Origin: Sphaerotilus sp.
Lineage (GTDB): Bacteria > Pseudomonadota > Gammaproteobacteria > Burkholderiales > Burkholderiaceae_C
Direction of reading: 5' to 3'
Assembly: GCF_013299175.1 (NCBI RefSeq)
Contig: NZ_JAAFKF010000013.1
Location: forward strand, 1-53,285
DNA length: 53,285 bases
Positions 1 to 7,938 of this stretch are shown piece by piece. The notes below the pieces were generated by a model, which saw nothing but the letters and a program-made list of their open reading frames with translations, was not told where the DNA came from and did no database searches. Numbering within the stretch: position 1 is the first letter of the stretch; every line of letters starts with the position of its first letter. The position numbers and the translations under genes were made by a program.

Positions 1-1
1 G

Positions 2-157
2 ATGCAGGCGATCCTGGCCGACCACCGCCGCATCCTCGCCGCCATCGCTGCCCACGACGCGCCCGCCGCCCAGCAAGCCCTGCGCGACCACCTCAGCGGC
101 ACGCTCCTCGTCGCCGACGCGATCCGCCAGCGCCACCCGGGCTACATCACCGACTGA
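2..157 (+). CDS. GntR-family regulator, FCD domain C-terminus (partial)
   Basis: This is the last 51 codons of an open frame that enters from the left edge. The residues fit the final helices of an FCD ligand-binding domain, as found in FadR/VanR-type GntR regulators: repeated H-x-x-I/A-x-A-I spacing, an Ala-rich helix, then a conserved D-H-L. The DNA-binding half lies outside the window, so the target genes cannot be inferred. The stop overlaps the stop of the convergent RpiR gene by 11 bases. Family assignment rests on a short stretch and is moderate. Confidence 0.55.
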   Translation: MQAILADHRRILAAIAAHDAPAAQQALRDHLSGTLLVADAIRQRHPGYITD

Positions 158-1019
158 CCGCTGCGGCCTGCGTCGGCCGGTACGGCAGCTCCAGCCGGTA
201 CGCCAGCGCGATGAACAGGCCCTGCGCCAGCCCCATCGACGCCGTGAGCGAGCGGAACCCGAAGGTCGCGCTGTCCTGCACGATCAGCGCCACATCGGCC
301 TCGCGGGCGAGCGGACTCATGCGGCTGTCGGTGAGCGCGATGAGCCGGGCACCGCGCTGCACCGCCTGCTGCGCGACGGTGACGGTTTCCTCGGCATAGG
401 GCGCAAACGAGATCGCGATCAGCACGTCACCCTCCCGCACCGAGCGCATCTGCCCCTCGTGCATGCTGCCCATCGCGGTGACGAGTCCGATGCGCTTGTC
501 GGTGTGCTGCAGCGCGTAATCGAGGTACACCGCCACCGGGTACGACCGCCGCGAGGCCATGATCCACACCGTCTGCGTGTCGGCCAGCAGATCGACTGCC
601 CGCCCGAACGCCACCTCGTCGAGCGTGTTCTGCAGCTCCTGCATGCCCGCGAGGCTGCCGCCGAGGAACTCGTGGGCGATCTGCGCCGCGTTCAGGTTGG
701 GTGCGCCGGATTCGATCACGTCGCGGATGCGGGCGCTGTAGTTGCGGCCGGGGGCGATCTGCTGCGACAAACCGTCGCGGAAGATGCGCTGCAGCTCGGT
801 GAAGCCGGTGAAACCGAAGTGCTTGGCGAAGCGCACCACCGCCGAAGGTTGCACGCCGCAGTGGGCGGCCACGTCCTGGATACCCTCCAGCCCGAGGTGA
901 TCGCGGTGCTGCTCGACGTAGCGGCCGATCAGCTTGAGCTGGCGACTGAGCGACTCGTATTCGTCGGAAATGCGCTTGAGCAGCAGATCGACCGTCATCT
1001 TGGGAGCATTCGCGTTCAT
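147..1019 (-). CDS. MurR/RpiR-family transcriptional regulator (HTH + SIS)
   Basis: Predicted 290-residue cytoplasmic DNA-binding protein. Residues about 1-85 form the RpiR helix-turn-helix (GVQPSAVVRFAKHFGF is the recognition-helix region). Residues about 125-270 form a SIS sugar-phosphate sensing domain (WIMASRRSYPVAVYLDYAL, then VLIAISFAPYAEETV). The open frame continues far upstream against the transporter gene, so I chose the ATG at 1019, which gives the normal family length. A second ATG eight codons inside is possible. It is divergent from the AEC transporter, with 57 bases between the starts, and may regulate it. RpiR proteins also include IolR, the inositol repressor, so a role at the iol locus 13 kb away is possible but unproven. 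Confidence 0.85.
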   Translation of the reverse strand: MNANAPKMTVDLLLKRISDEYESLSRQLKLIGRYVEQHRDHLGLEGIQDVAAHCGVQPSAVVRFAKHFGFTGFTELQRIFRDGLSQQIAPGRNYSARIRDVIESGAPNLNAAQIAHEFLGGSLAGMQELQNTLDEVAFGRAVDLLADTQTVWIMASRRSYPVAVYLDYALQHTDKRIGLVTAMGSMHEGQMRSVREGDVLIAISFAPYAEETVTVAQQAVQRGARLIALTDSRMSPLAREADVALIVQDSATFGFRSLTASMGLAQGLFIALAYRLELPYRPTQAAAVSR

Positions 1020-1076
1020 CGGCTTCGATTCTATGCCGCCCGCAGCGGGCCGCCGGTGCGGCGATAGACTGCCCGG

Positions 1077-2024
1077 ATGCTCGACATCCTGTCCATCACC
1101 GGCCCCATCTATCTCATCATCGCCATCGGCTACTTCTGCGCCCGCCGTGGCGTCTTCGAGAAAGCCGAGCTGCGCGCCTATGGCAAGTTCGTCATCAACG
1201 CGGCCCTTCCGGCGCTGCTGTTCAACGCCCTGAGCCAGCGCCGCATCGCCGATGTGCTCAACGTCAGCTACCTGCTGGTCTACGCGGCCGGCACGCTGGC
1301 GCTGGTCGTGGCGGCGATGGTCTGGGCGCGGCGGGTGGCCGGCAAGTCGTGGTCGGAGAGCGCCATCAGCACGATGGGCATGGCGTGCTCGAACAGCGGC
1401 TTTGTCGGCTATCCGATCATGGTGCTGCTGCTGCCGGCGGTGGCAGGAGTGGCGCTCGCACTGAACATGCTGGTCGAGAACCTGGTCGTGCTGCCGCTGC
1501 TGCTGGCGCTGGCCGATCGGGATGATTCGCACCACCTGCCCTGGTGGCGCGTCGTCGGCCAGTCGCTGGCACGGCTGGCGACGAACCCGATGATCCTCGG
1601 GCTGGTGCTGGGCTTCCTGGCCTCGGCGATCGGCTGGCAGTTGCCGGGGCCGCTGGCGCGCACGGTGACGCTGTTCGCGCAGGCCAGCAGCGCGCTGTCG
1701 CTGTTCGTCATCGGCGGCTCTTTGCATGGGCTGTCGCTCGCCGGCATGGGCCGCCAGATCGGGCCGATCGTGCTGGGCAAGCTGGTGCTGCACCCGCTGT
1801 GCATCCTCGCCGCGCTGGCCCTGGGCGCGGCGGTGGGTCTGCCCGCGCTCGCGCCCGAGCTGCGCACCGCGCTGGTGATGACCGCCGCGATGCCGATCAT
1901 GGGCATCTACCCGATCCTGGCGCAACGGCATGGGCACGAAGGCTTCAGTGCGGCGGCGCTGCTGGGGACGACGCTGGGGTCGTTCGTGACCCTGAACCTG
2001 CTGCTGTGGATGTGGCGCCTGTGA
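1077..2024 (+). CDS. AEC family (auxin efflux carrier-like) transporter
   Basis: A 315-residue inner-membrane protein with about ten hydrophobic helices split into two halves by a short polar loop (residues about 150-160). This matches the AEC/PIN-like family, whose bacterial members are secondary transporters, often of malate or other organic anions. The conserved N-terminal P-x-L-L-F-N stretch and the ACSNSGFVGYP motif in the fourth helix are present. It starts close to the divergent RpiR gene, suggesting control by that regulator. Substrate cannot be read from the sequence. Confidence 0.85.
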   Translation: MLDILSITGPIYLIIAIGYFCARRGVFEKAELRAYGKFVINAALPALLFNALSQRRIADVLNVSYLLVYAAGTLALVVAAMVWARRVAGKSWSESAISTMGMACSNSGFVGYPIMVLLLPAVAGVALALNMLVENLVVLPLLLALADRDDSHHLPWWRVVGQSLARLATNPMILGLVLGFLASAIGWQLPGPLARTVTLFAQASSALSLFVIGGSLHGLSLAGMGRQIGPIVLGKLVLHPLCILAALALGAAVGLPALAPELRTALVMTAAMPIMGIYPILAQRHGHEGFSAAALLGTTLGSFVTLNLLLWMWRL

Positions 2025-2048
2025 ATTTTTTCGTGTATACAATAAAAT

Positions 2049-2321
2049 ATGATCACCTGGGATGAAGCCAAGCGCCAACTGAATCTCAAGAAACATGGCT
2101 TTGACTTCAATGGTTGTGAGGCCGTGTTTGACGGGCCGGTGATCACGCTCGAAGATGACCGCTTGGTCTATGGTGAGCAACGGCTCAACTTGCTGGGCTG
2201 GCTGTCCGGACAAGTCGTGCAGATGACCTACACGGAACGCGGGGATGGCCTGCACGTCATTTCCCTGCGCAAGGCGACGACACATGAAACACGCTACTTC
2301 TTTTCTCAAGTTCAGTGCTGA
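2049..2321 (+). CDS. brnT: BrnT family toxin of type II toxin-antitoxin system
   Basis: A 90-residue protein with the BrnT signature: an N-terminal WDEAKRQLNLKKHGFDF block, then AVFDGP, and a C-terminal beta-rich part with R-x-I/V-S-L-R and an E-T-R-Y-F ending. BrnT proteins are RelE-fold ribonucleases that block translation and are neutralised by BrnA. The DNA before the start (2025-2048) is strikingly AT-rich compared with its surroundings and contains GTATAC, so it probably holds the module's own promoter. The next gene overlaps it by 38 bases, as usual for this pair. Confidence 0.88.
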   Translation: MITWDEAKRQLNLKKHGFDFNGCEAVFDGPVITLEDDRLVYGEQRLNLLGWLSGQVVQMTYTERGDGLHVISLRKATTHETRYFFSQVQC

Positions 2322-2646
2322 GCAGATCGAAGCGGCCCTCGCTGCTGCGCCGGGGCAGGTCGATGACCCGGACGAAGCCTACGACCCAAACGATCCGCAA
2401 GCCGTCGAGGCGTTCTGGCGCAAAGGCACGCTTGTTCGCGAAGGAGGCATCACGGCCGTGAAAGCCGCCTTGGCCGAGCGTCGCCGCCCAGGGCAACGTG
2501 GGCCGGGCAAACGCCCCCCCAAGGAAGCCATCAACATCCGACTTTCTCCTGATGTCGTGGCCGCCTTCCGTGCGACTGGAGCGGGGTGGCAATCGCGTGT
2601 CGATGGGGCATTGAAAGAGTGGTTGCAGACACACTCGCTGGTCTGA
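2284..2646 (+). CDS. brnA: BrnA family antitoxin
   Basis: A 120-residue antitoxin. The start at 2284 (MKHATSFLKF) lies inside the end of brnT in another frame and fits translational coupling. An ATG further upstream only adds residues shadowing brnT. The C-terminal half (residues about 80-118) is the BrnA domain: K-E-A-I-N-I-R-L-S-P-D-V-V, then F-R-A-T-G-x-G-W-Q-S-R-V-D. This is a ribbon-helix-helix-like fold that binds DNA and the toxin. The acidic N-terminal segment (DDPDEAYDPNDP) probably wraps BrnT. BrnA normally represses its own operon together with BrnT. Confidence 0.88.
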   Translation: MKHATSFLKFSAEQIEAALAAAPGQVDDPDEAYDPNDPQAVEAFWRKGTLVREGGITAVKAALAERRRPGQRGPGKRPPKEAINIRLSPDVVAAFRATGAGWQSRVDGALKEWLQTHSLV

Positions 2647-3180
2647 ATGGCCCGCAACACCGAAATCAAGGCCCGCGTCGCCGACTTCGACGCCCTCGCC
2701 CACCGCGTCGCTGGCTTGTCCACCGCCGGACCGACCGAGATCGCGCAGGACGACACCTTCTTTGCCTGTCCGAACGGCCGCCTCAAGCTGCGCGACTTCG
2801 GCGATGGGCGCGGCGAGCTGATCTTCTACCAGCGCGCCGACCAGACCGGCCCGAATACCTCGTTCTACGCCATCACGCCCACCGCCTCGCCCGACACGCT
2901 GCGCGAGGTGCTGACGCTCGCGCACGGCCAGACCGGCCGCGTCGTCAAGCAGCGCACGCTCTACCTCGTCGGCCGCACGCGGGTGCATCTGGACCGGGTC
3001 GCGGGGCTGGGCACATTCATGGAGCTGGAGGTCGTGCTGCGCGAGGGCGAGCCGGTCGAGGCCGGCGAGCAGGAGGCGCAGGCGCTGATGCAGCAGCTCG
3101 GCATCACGCCAGCGCAGTTGCTCGACCGGGCCTACGTGGACATGGTGCAGGATCAAGCATTGAAGGACACCCGCCCATGA
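2647..3180 (+). CDS. CYTH domain protein (class IV adenylate cyclase-like)
   Basis: A 177-residue CYTH/triphosphate-tunnel protein. The N-terminal signature appears as NTEIKARV, that is E-x-K with Asn in place of the first Glu of E-x-E-x-K, as in the CyaB-like subgroup. Further tunnel strands carry RLKLRDFG, LIFYQRAD, VVKQRTLYLVGRTRVHLD and MELEVVL, alternating basic and acidic residues. Such proteins are annotated as class IV adenylate cyclases, though many are thiamine-triphosphate or inorganic triphosphatases. The ATG follows the brnA stop directly, and the stop overlaps the next start (ATGA), so these genes may be co-transcribed. Confidence 0.8.
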   Translation: MARNTEIKARVADFDALAHRVAGLSTAGPTEIAQDDTFFACPNGRLKLRDFGDGRGELIFYQRADQTGPNTSFYAITPTASPDTLREVLTLAHGQTGRVVKQRTLYLVGRTRVHLDRVAGLGTFMELEVVLREGEPVEAGEQEAQALMQQLGITPAQLLDRAYVDMVQDQALKDTRP

Positions 3181-3573
3181 CCCTGATCTACCGCCCCGCC
3201 GTGCCCGAGGACGCCGACACCTGCGTCGATCTGCGCGGCCGGACCCGCGAAAACGCCTTCTCCGTCAGCGAGCTGGCCAACATCGGCGTCACCCGCGACA
3301 CTTGGTGCGACGGTATTGCCGACGGCTCGCTGCCGGGCCATGTCTGTCTGGACGATGGGCAGATGGTCGGCTACTGCTTCGGTGCGCCGGAGACGGGCGA
3401 AGTCATCGTGCTGGCGCTGTTGCCTGCGTGGGAAGACCGAGGCATCGGCCGGGTGCTGCTCGGCCGATCCGAAGGTGCGCTCCTACGGTTTCTACCGGAA
3501 CCTCGGCTGGGTCTCGACCGGCCAGCCGGATGCGCATGGGGACGAAATGCTCGAATACGTCTTCGCCGACTGA
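3177..3573 (+). pseudogene. GNAT N-acetyltransferase with internal deletion and frameshift
   Basis: The first frame from the ATG at 3177 reads as a normal GNAT acetyltransferase through its acetyl-CoA loop (WEDRGIGRVLLG, ending near 3466). It then turns into unrelated Arg/Leu-rich sequence. The expected continuation appears in the next frame: ADPKVRSYGFYRNLGW to DEMLEYVFAD, ending at 3573. Intact relatives have about 20 residues between these two blocks (the helix after the CoA loop and the next strand). The simplest reading is a deletion of roughly 60-70 bases that is not a multiple of three, near 3465-3475. The product would lack the C-terminal half of the fold. A sequencing error could explain the frameshift but not the missing block. 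Confidence 0.75.
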
Positions 3574-3604
3574 AGCCCGCGCTCACCACCGCAACGTCGC
3601 GCCC

Positions 3605-4588
3605 TTACTCCCCTGGATAGCGCAGCCCGATCTGTGCCCGGATCGTGTCCAGCGTCTGCATGATCGCGACACTTTCCTCCGGGGGCAGGATGTCGCCGGC
3701 CAGCGTTCCAGCCGCCACCAACCGTTCGATCTCATCGGCCTGGAATTGCATGCCGCGCCCCGGCACGTCGGACACGTAGGTCTCGATCACCTTGTCCTCG
3801 CTGTCGAGGAGACGGAACGAGGTCGGCGCGTACCAGGTCGCGTCAATGTCGATGCGGGCCTCGGTGCCCAGGATGGAAGCGACGTTGCGCCCGGCGTTGT
3901 CGCTGGAGGAGATCGTCGTCGAGATGGCGCCGCCGCCGTGGCGGAAGAGGGTCGCTACCTCAGCGTCGGCGCCCGTGGCCTTGAACCGCGCCATGGACAG
4001 GATCTCCTCCGGCATGCCCAGGATGTCCCAGGCAAAAGACACCGGGTAGATGCCCAGATCGAGCAGTGCCCCGCCGCCGAGTTCGAGCGCATTGAGCCGG
4101 TGCAGGGGATCATCGGGCAGATCGCGCGTGTGATCGGCGACGACCGAATAGACGGTGCCGAGTGCCCCCGAGGCGATCAGTTCGCGGATGCGGACCATGT
4201 GCGGGAGGAACCGTGTCCACATCGCCTCCAGCACGACAAGCTTCCTGGCCTTCGCCAGATCGACGATCGCGCGCGCCTCGGCAGCGTTGACGGTGATCGG
4301 CTTTTCGATCAGGACGTGCTTGCCGGCGTTCAGTGCGGCCATCGCATTGCCCGCATGCATCGGGTGCGGAGTCGCCACATAGACAATATCGACTTGCGGA
4401 TCGGCCACCAGACTTTCGTAGCTGCCGTGGGCGTTCGGGATGCCGAAACGGGCGGCGAAACGCTCCGCGTTCTCCTGCGTCCGCGAACCCACGCTGCTGA
4501 CCTGGTGCCCGGTGAGCAGCAGATCCTTGACAAACAGATCGGCGATCCAGCCGGTCCCGAGAATTCCCCAACGCAGCAGTGTCGTCAT
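3605..4588 (-). CDS. Gfo/Idh/MocA family NAD(P)-dependent oxidoreductase
   Basis: A 327-residue two-domain dehydrogenase. The N-terminal Rossmann fold shows GILGTGWIA (residues 9-17) and VYVATPHPMHAG. The family EKP motif (HVLIEKPIT) supplies the catalytic Lys. The C-terminal alpha/beta domain contains GGGALLDLGIYPV. The overall pattern is close to the dihydrodiol-dehydrogenase/MocA branch. It is the last gene of a six-gene minus-strand operon, 40 bases after purU. In rhizopine catabolism MocA is an NAD(H)-dependent dehydrogenase, so here it may oxidise an inositol or O-methyl-inositol (inference). It could also supply the myo-inositol 2-dehydrogenase (IolG) step, for which no dedicated gene is seen. 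Confidence 0.88.
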   Translation of the reverse strand: MTTLLRWGILGTGWIADLFVKDLLLTGHQVSSVGSRTQENAERFAARFGIPNAHGSYESLVADPQVDIVYVATPHPMHAGNAMAALNAGKHVLIEKPITVNAAEARAIVDLAKARKLVVLEAMWTRFLPHMVRIRELIASGALGTVYSVVADHTRDLPDDPLHRLNALELGGGALLDLGIYPVSFAWDILGMPEEILSMARFKATGADAEVATLFRHGGGAISTTISSSDNAGRNVASILGTEARIDIDATWYAPTSFRLLDSEDKVIETYVSDVPGRGMQFQADEIERLVAAGTLAGDILPPEESVAIMQTLDTIRAQIGLRYPGE

Positions 4589-4628
4589 GCCAATTCCTTT
4601 TTCTCTCTGACGCCAGTGCGATTGGCGC

Positions 4629-5483
4629 TCACTTGAACACGACTGTCTTGTGCCCGTTCAGCAGCACACGCCGCTCGCTGTGCCACTTCACCGCCCGCGC
4701 CAGCACCTGACTCTCGGTGTCGCGGCCGATCGCGGTCAGGTCGTCCACCGTGAGGCTGTGGTCCACGCGGGCCACGTCCTGCTCGATGATCGGGCCTTCG
4801 TCGAGGTCGGCGGTGACGTAGTGGGCGGTCGCGCCGATCAGCTTCACGCCGCGGTCATGCGCCTGGTAATACGGCTTCGCACCCTTGAAGCTCGGCAGGA
4901 AGCTGTGGTGGATGTTGATCGCCCGCCCGCTCAGCGCCCGGCACATCGGGTCCGACAGGATCTGCATGTAGCGCGCCAGGATCACGAGTTCCGCGCCCTC
5001 CGACCGCACGATGTCGAGTTGCCGCGCCTCGACTTCCTGCTTGGTCGCCGCCGTCATCGGCAGGTGGTGGAAGGGGATGTTGTAGCTGGCGGCGAGCTGG
5101 TAGAAGTCGCGGTGGTTCGAGACGATCGCCTTGACCTCGATCGGCAGCGCCCCGCTCTTGCAGCGGAACAGCAGGTCGTTGATGCAGTGGCCGTGCTGGC
5201 TGACGAAGATGACGGTGGGCATGCGCTGGTCGGCGCGGTGCAGATCGACGGTCATCGTCCACTGCGCCGCCAGATCCTGCAGCGCCGCGTCGAGCTGCTC
5301 GCGGCCAGTCTGCGCGCAGACGAACTGCACGCGCATGAAGAACAGGCCCGTCTGCTGGTCGTTGTACTGGGCGGCTTCCTGGATATTGGCGCCGTGGGTG
5401 AACAGCAGACCGGAAACAGCGTGGACGATGCCCGGCTTGTCGGGGCAGGAGAGCGTGAGGACGTAGGCGGCGGCAGTGGTCAT
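4629..5483 (-). CDS. purU: Formyltetrahydrofolate deformylase
   Basis: A 284-residue PurU. The N-terminal ACT domain (residues 8-85, LSCPDKPGIVHAVSGLL) is followed by the formyl-transferase domain with VSQHGHCINDLL, the catalytic block INIHHSFLPSFKGAKPY and TADLDEGPIIEQDV holding the conserved Asp. PurU hydrolyses 10-formyl-tetrahydrofolate to formate and free folate. It lies between the PanB-like gene (14-base gap) and a Gfo/Idh dehydrogenase. Housekeeping purU is rarely placed with an oxygenase. PurU genes do accompany oxidative demethylase operons (e.g. glycine betaine or sarcosine), where it drains one-carbon units as formate. That is the likely role here (inference). Confidence 0.95.
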   Translation of the reverse strand: MTTAAAYVLTLSCPDKPGIVHAVSGLLFTHGANIQEAAQYNDQQTGLFFMRVQFVCAQTGREQLDAALQDLAAQWTMTVDLHRADQRMPTVIFVSQHGHCINDLLFRCKSGALPIEVKAIVSNHRDFYQLAASYNIPFHHLPMTAATKQEVEARQLDIVRSEGAELVILARYMQILSDPMCRALSGRAINIHHSFLPSFKGAKPYYQAHDRGVKLIGATAHYVTADLDEGPIIEQDVARVDHSLTVDDLTAIGRDTESQVLARAVKWHSERRVLLNGHKTVVFK

Positions 5484-5497
5484 GGTGGTGTGAGAAC

Positions 5498-6301
5498 TCA
5501 GGGCTGCTGGTCGAGGAACTGCGTGAACTGGGTCAGCACCTCGGGCGCGACGCCGACATTGTGCTTGGCCTCGGGGTAGGCGCCGCTGTCCACGTCGGTG
5601 CGGAACTCGCTGAACGCGGCGATGCGCTCGGCCTGCAGGCGGGCGAATTCGGCGGCGAAGTGGCGGTAGACCTTGGCGTGGCGGGGGATGTGGCCGGTGT
5701 TCGAGCCGAGCACGTCGCTGGCGAAGAGGTATTGCGCATCACCGCCGGCACCGGCGCCCATCGAGATGAGCAGCAGGCTGGTGCGCTTCGAAATCGCCGC
5801 GGCGATGTCGGCTGGCACGACTTCGATCTCCGCAGCGAAGGCGCCAGCCTCTTCGAGCGCCTTGACCTGGCGGTACACGAGCTGCGCCGTCTCCAGCGTC
5901 TTGCCGACCGCCTTGAAGCCACCGGTCCAGGTGCATTGCGACGGGATCAGACCCGTGTGGCCGCAGACGGGAATGCCCTCCTCGCGCAGCCGGCGCACGA
6001 TGCCCATGCTCGCGGCGCAGTAGACCGCGTCGCCGCCGGCCTTCATCGCGGCGAAGGCGGCGCGCAGGTATTCCTCGGCGCTGACGAAATCGCCGTATTC
6101 AAGTCCGGGAAAGGCGAACAGCGTCGGCGCAGCCTCGCGGAAGGCCGGACCCAGCAGCGCGGGCGGCACCGACACCAGATCCACACCAGCCTGCTGCGCA
6201 GCCGCCGCTTCGTCGAGCGTCTCGATGCGCAGCATGCTGAGTTGGCGCTTTCCCTTGAGGGCACGCAGGTCGGCGATCGTCGGGCGTTGGGGCTTTTTCA
6301 T
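5498..6301 (-). CDS. PanB-like (ketopantoate hydroxymethyltransferase family) protein, atypical
   Basis: A 267-residue protein of the PanB/phosphoenolpyruvate-mutase-like TIM-barrel superfamily. It keeps the PanB blocks GIPVCGHTGLIP (109-120), the catalytic-Glu strand EIEVVPADIAAAI (Glu160) and GAGAGGDAQYLFASDVLG (182-199). By eye alignment with E. coli PanB the metal and substrate ligands are missing: the Asp of GDSLG is replaced in VSVPPALLG, and the K-I-E-G-G segment reads YCAAS (94-98). It is therefore unlikely to make ketopantoate by the standard Mg-dependent route. Placed between a ferredoxin reductase and purU in an oxygenase operon, a folate- or formaldehyde-linked hydroxymethyl transfer is a reasonable guess, not shown. 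Confidence 0.75.
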   Translation of the reverse strand: MKKPQRPTIADLRALKGKRQLSMLRIETLDEAAAAQQAGVDLVSVPPALLGPAFREAAPTLFAFPGLEYGDFVSAEEYLRAAFAAMKAGGDAVYCAASMGIVRRLREEGIPVCGHTGLIPSQCTWTGGFKAVGKTLETAQLVYRQVKALEEAGAFAAEIEVVPADIAAAISKRTSLLLISMGAGAGGDAQYLFASDVLGSNTGHIPRHAKVYRHFAAEFARLQAERIAAFSEFRTDVDSGAYPEAKHNVGVAPEVLTQFTQFLDQQP

Positions 6302-6329
6302 GGGGGAGCTTCGGTGGGAATGGGGGGAT

Positions 6330-7577
6330 TCAGAGCAGCGACTTGAGTTTCACGGCGGCATCGGCGAGGGCCGCGGGCGTGGGCTGGCGGTGCCGCTCGA
6401 CGAGCATCCGCGCCAGCTTGAGTTCCTTGGCGACCACCGACACCGGGCCGAAGCCGCTGACGCCGACCAGCCGCCCGTCGGCGTCGAGGTGGAAGTCGAT
6501 CGACGCCGCGTCGCCCAGCGGGCGGGTCACGGTGGTCACGCCCAGCGCCGGCTCGCCGCTGACCTGGAGCTGGTGGTCGAACTGGTCGGACCAGAACCAC
6601 GGCAGCGCGTCGAAGGCGATGCCCTGGCCGAGCATGTTGGCCGCCGCGACGCGGGCTTGCGTCTCGGCGTTCTGCCAGGTTTCCTGCCGGATCAGCGCGC
6701 CGTTGGCAGGGCTGGGGAATTCGGCCACGTCGCCCGCGGCGTAGACACCGGGGGCGCTGGTGGCGAGCTGCGCATCGACGACGATGCCGCGCTGCACGGT
6801 CAGGCCCGCTTGCACCGCGAGTTCGACCGACGGCGCGATGCCGATGCCGACGATCACCGTGTCGGCGTCCACCACGGCACCATCGGCCAGCACGACGCGG
6901 GTGCGGCCGTCCGGCTGGCGCTCGAAGGCGGTGGGCAGCGTGCCGAGGCGGATGTCCACCCCGTGCGCCCGGTGCAGTGCCAGCACGCGCACGCCGATTG
7001 CCTCGGGCACGGCACGGCCCAGCAACCGCGGCGCCCCTTCGATCACGGTGACTGCGCAGCCGCGCTGGCGGGCGGACGCGGCCACTTCCAGCCCGATGAA
7101 GCCACCGCCGACGATGGCGATGTGCTGGCCGGGCTGCAGGCGGGCGGCGATCTGCGCGGCGTCGTCGAGCGTGCGCAGGCCGAGGATGCCGGGCAGGTCC
7201 GCGCCGGGGATGTCGAGCCGGCGCAGGTGCCCACCTGTGGCGAGCAACAGCGCCTCGTAGGCGATGCGCCGCTCGGCCCGCTGTGGCCCGCCGGTGATCG
7301 TCACCTCGCGCTGCACCGGGTCGATCGACGCCACCCAGGCGACGACGTGGCTGATCTGGTCGGCGTCGTAGTCCGCGGCGGGACGCAGTGCGCACGAGGC
7401 CGCGTCCTGCACGCCGGTCAGCAAGCCCTTGGACAGCGGCGGGCGTTCGTAAGGCAGGTGCGGCTCGGCGCCGATCAGCACGATCGGGCCAGTCCAGCCG
7501 CCCTGGCGCAACGCCTGTGCAGCACGGCCGCCGACGTGGCCGGCACCGACGATCACCATGGCGCGTGAAGTGGGCAT
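6330..7577 (-). CDS. FAD-dependent ferredoxin reductase (MocF/BphA4-like)
   Basis: A 415-residue pyridine-nucleotide-disulphide oxidoreductase of the ferredoxin/rubredoxin-reductase branch. It has an N-terminal FAD-binding IVGAGHVGGRAA (9-20), ERPPLSKG (44-51), an NAD-binding IVGGGFIGLEVAASARQRG near 150-170, the second FAD motif VYAAGDVAEF and the reductase C-terminal domain starting near WFWSDQFDHQLQ. It would pass electrons from NAD(P)H to the Rieske protein encoded 13 bases upstream. The neighbour order oxygenase-ferredoxin-reductase matches rhizobial mocD-mocE-mocF. Assignment to this electron-transfer role is firm; the natural substrate of the chain is inferred. Confidence 0.92.
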   Translation of the reverse strand: MPTSRAMVIVGAGHVGGRAAQALRQGGWTGPIVLIGAEPHLPYERPPLSKGLLTGVQDAASCALRPAADYDADQISHVVAWVASIDPVQREVTITGGPQRAERRIAYEALLLATGGHLRRLDIPGADLPGILGLRTLDDAAQIAARLQPGQHIAIVGGGFIGLEVAASARQRGCAVTVIEGAPRLLGRAVPEAIGVRVLALHRAHGVDIRLGTLPTAFERQPDGRTRVVLADGAVVDADTVIVGIGIAPSVELAVQAGLTVQRGIVVDAQLATSAPGVYAAGDVAEFPSPANGALIRQETWQNAETQARVAAANMLGQGIAFDALPWFWSDQFDHQLQVSGEPALGVTTVTRPLGDAASIDFHLDADGRLVGVSGFGPVSVVAKELKLARMLVERHRQPTPAALADAAVKLKSLL

Positions 7578-7590
7578 GCTCGGGTCGTCC

Positions 7591-7899
7591 TCAGACTTCG
7601 ATGAAGATGCGACCGTCCTCGACCTTGGCCGGGTAGGTCTTCAGCGCCACGCAGACGGGGGCGCCAAGGGGTCGGCCGTTGCGGATGTCGAAGCGGCCGT
7701 TGTGCTTCGGGCACTCGATGACGTGCTCCATCACGAGGCCGTCGCAGAGATGCACCTTCTCGTGGGTGCAGAGGCCGTCGGTGGCGTAGACCTTGTCCTC
7801 GACGCGGTAGACGGCGTAGGTCTGACCGGCGTGGTCGAAGCGGGACACGTCCTCGTCATCGATGTCGTCGAGGGGGCAGACGTTGATCCATTGGGGCAT
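7591..7899 (-). CDS. Rieske [2Fe-2S] ferredoxin (MocE-like)
   Basis: A 102-residue soluble Rieske ferredoxin. The cluster ligands are clear: C44-T-H46 and C63-P-K-H66, spaced as in BphA3/NdoA-type proteins. The following N-G-R-F-D-I-R-N-G-R-P turn closes the cluster fold. There is no signal peptide, so it is cytoplasmic. It sits between the oxygenase gene (39-base gap) and the reductase gene (13-base gap) and is the obvious one-electron carrier between them. In rhizopine catabolism MocE has the same role. A nitrite-reductase small subunit (NirD) is excluded by the neighbours and by the full set of ligands. Confidence 0.93.
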   Translation of the reverse strand: MPQWINVCPLDDIDDEDVSRFDHAGQTYAVYRVEDKVYATDGLCTHEKVHLCDGLVMEHVIECPKHNGRFDIRNGRPLGAPVCVALKTYPAKVEDGRIFIEV

Positions 7900-7938
7900 G
7901 GCAGGACTCCGGAATGTGGGACTGTGGTTCAGTCTGGT

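Noticed and set aside
1020-2309. N-terminal extension of the RpiR regulator to 720 residues
   Set aside because: The extra part is antisense to the AEC transporter and brnT and has no homology-like pattern; the RpiR domain begins normally at the ATG at 1019.
5498-6301. Annotation as canonical panB of pantothenate synthesis
   Set aside because: Mg-binding Asp and K-x-E positions are not conserved and the operon context is catabolic, so I kept a family-level name.
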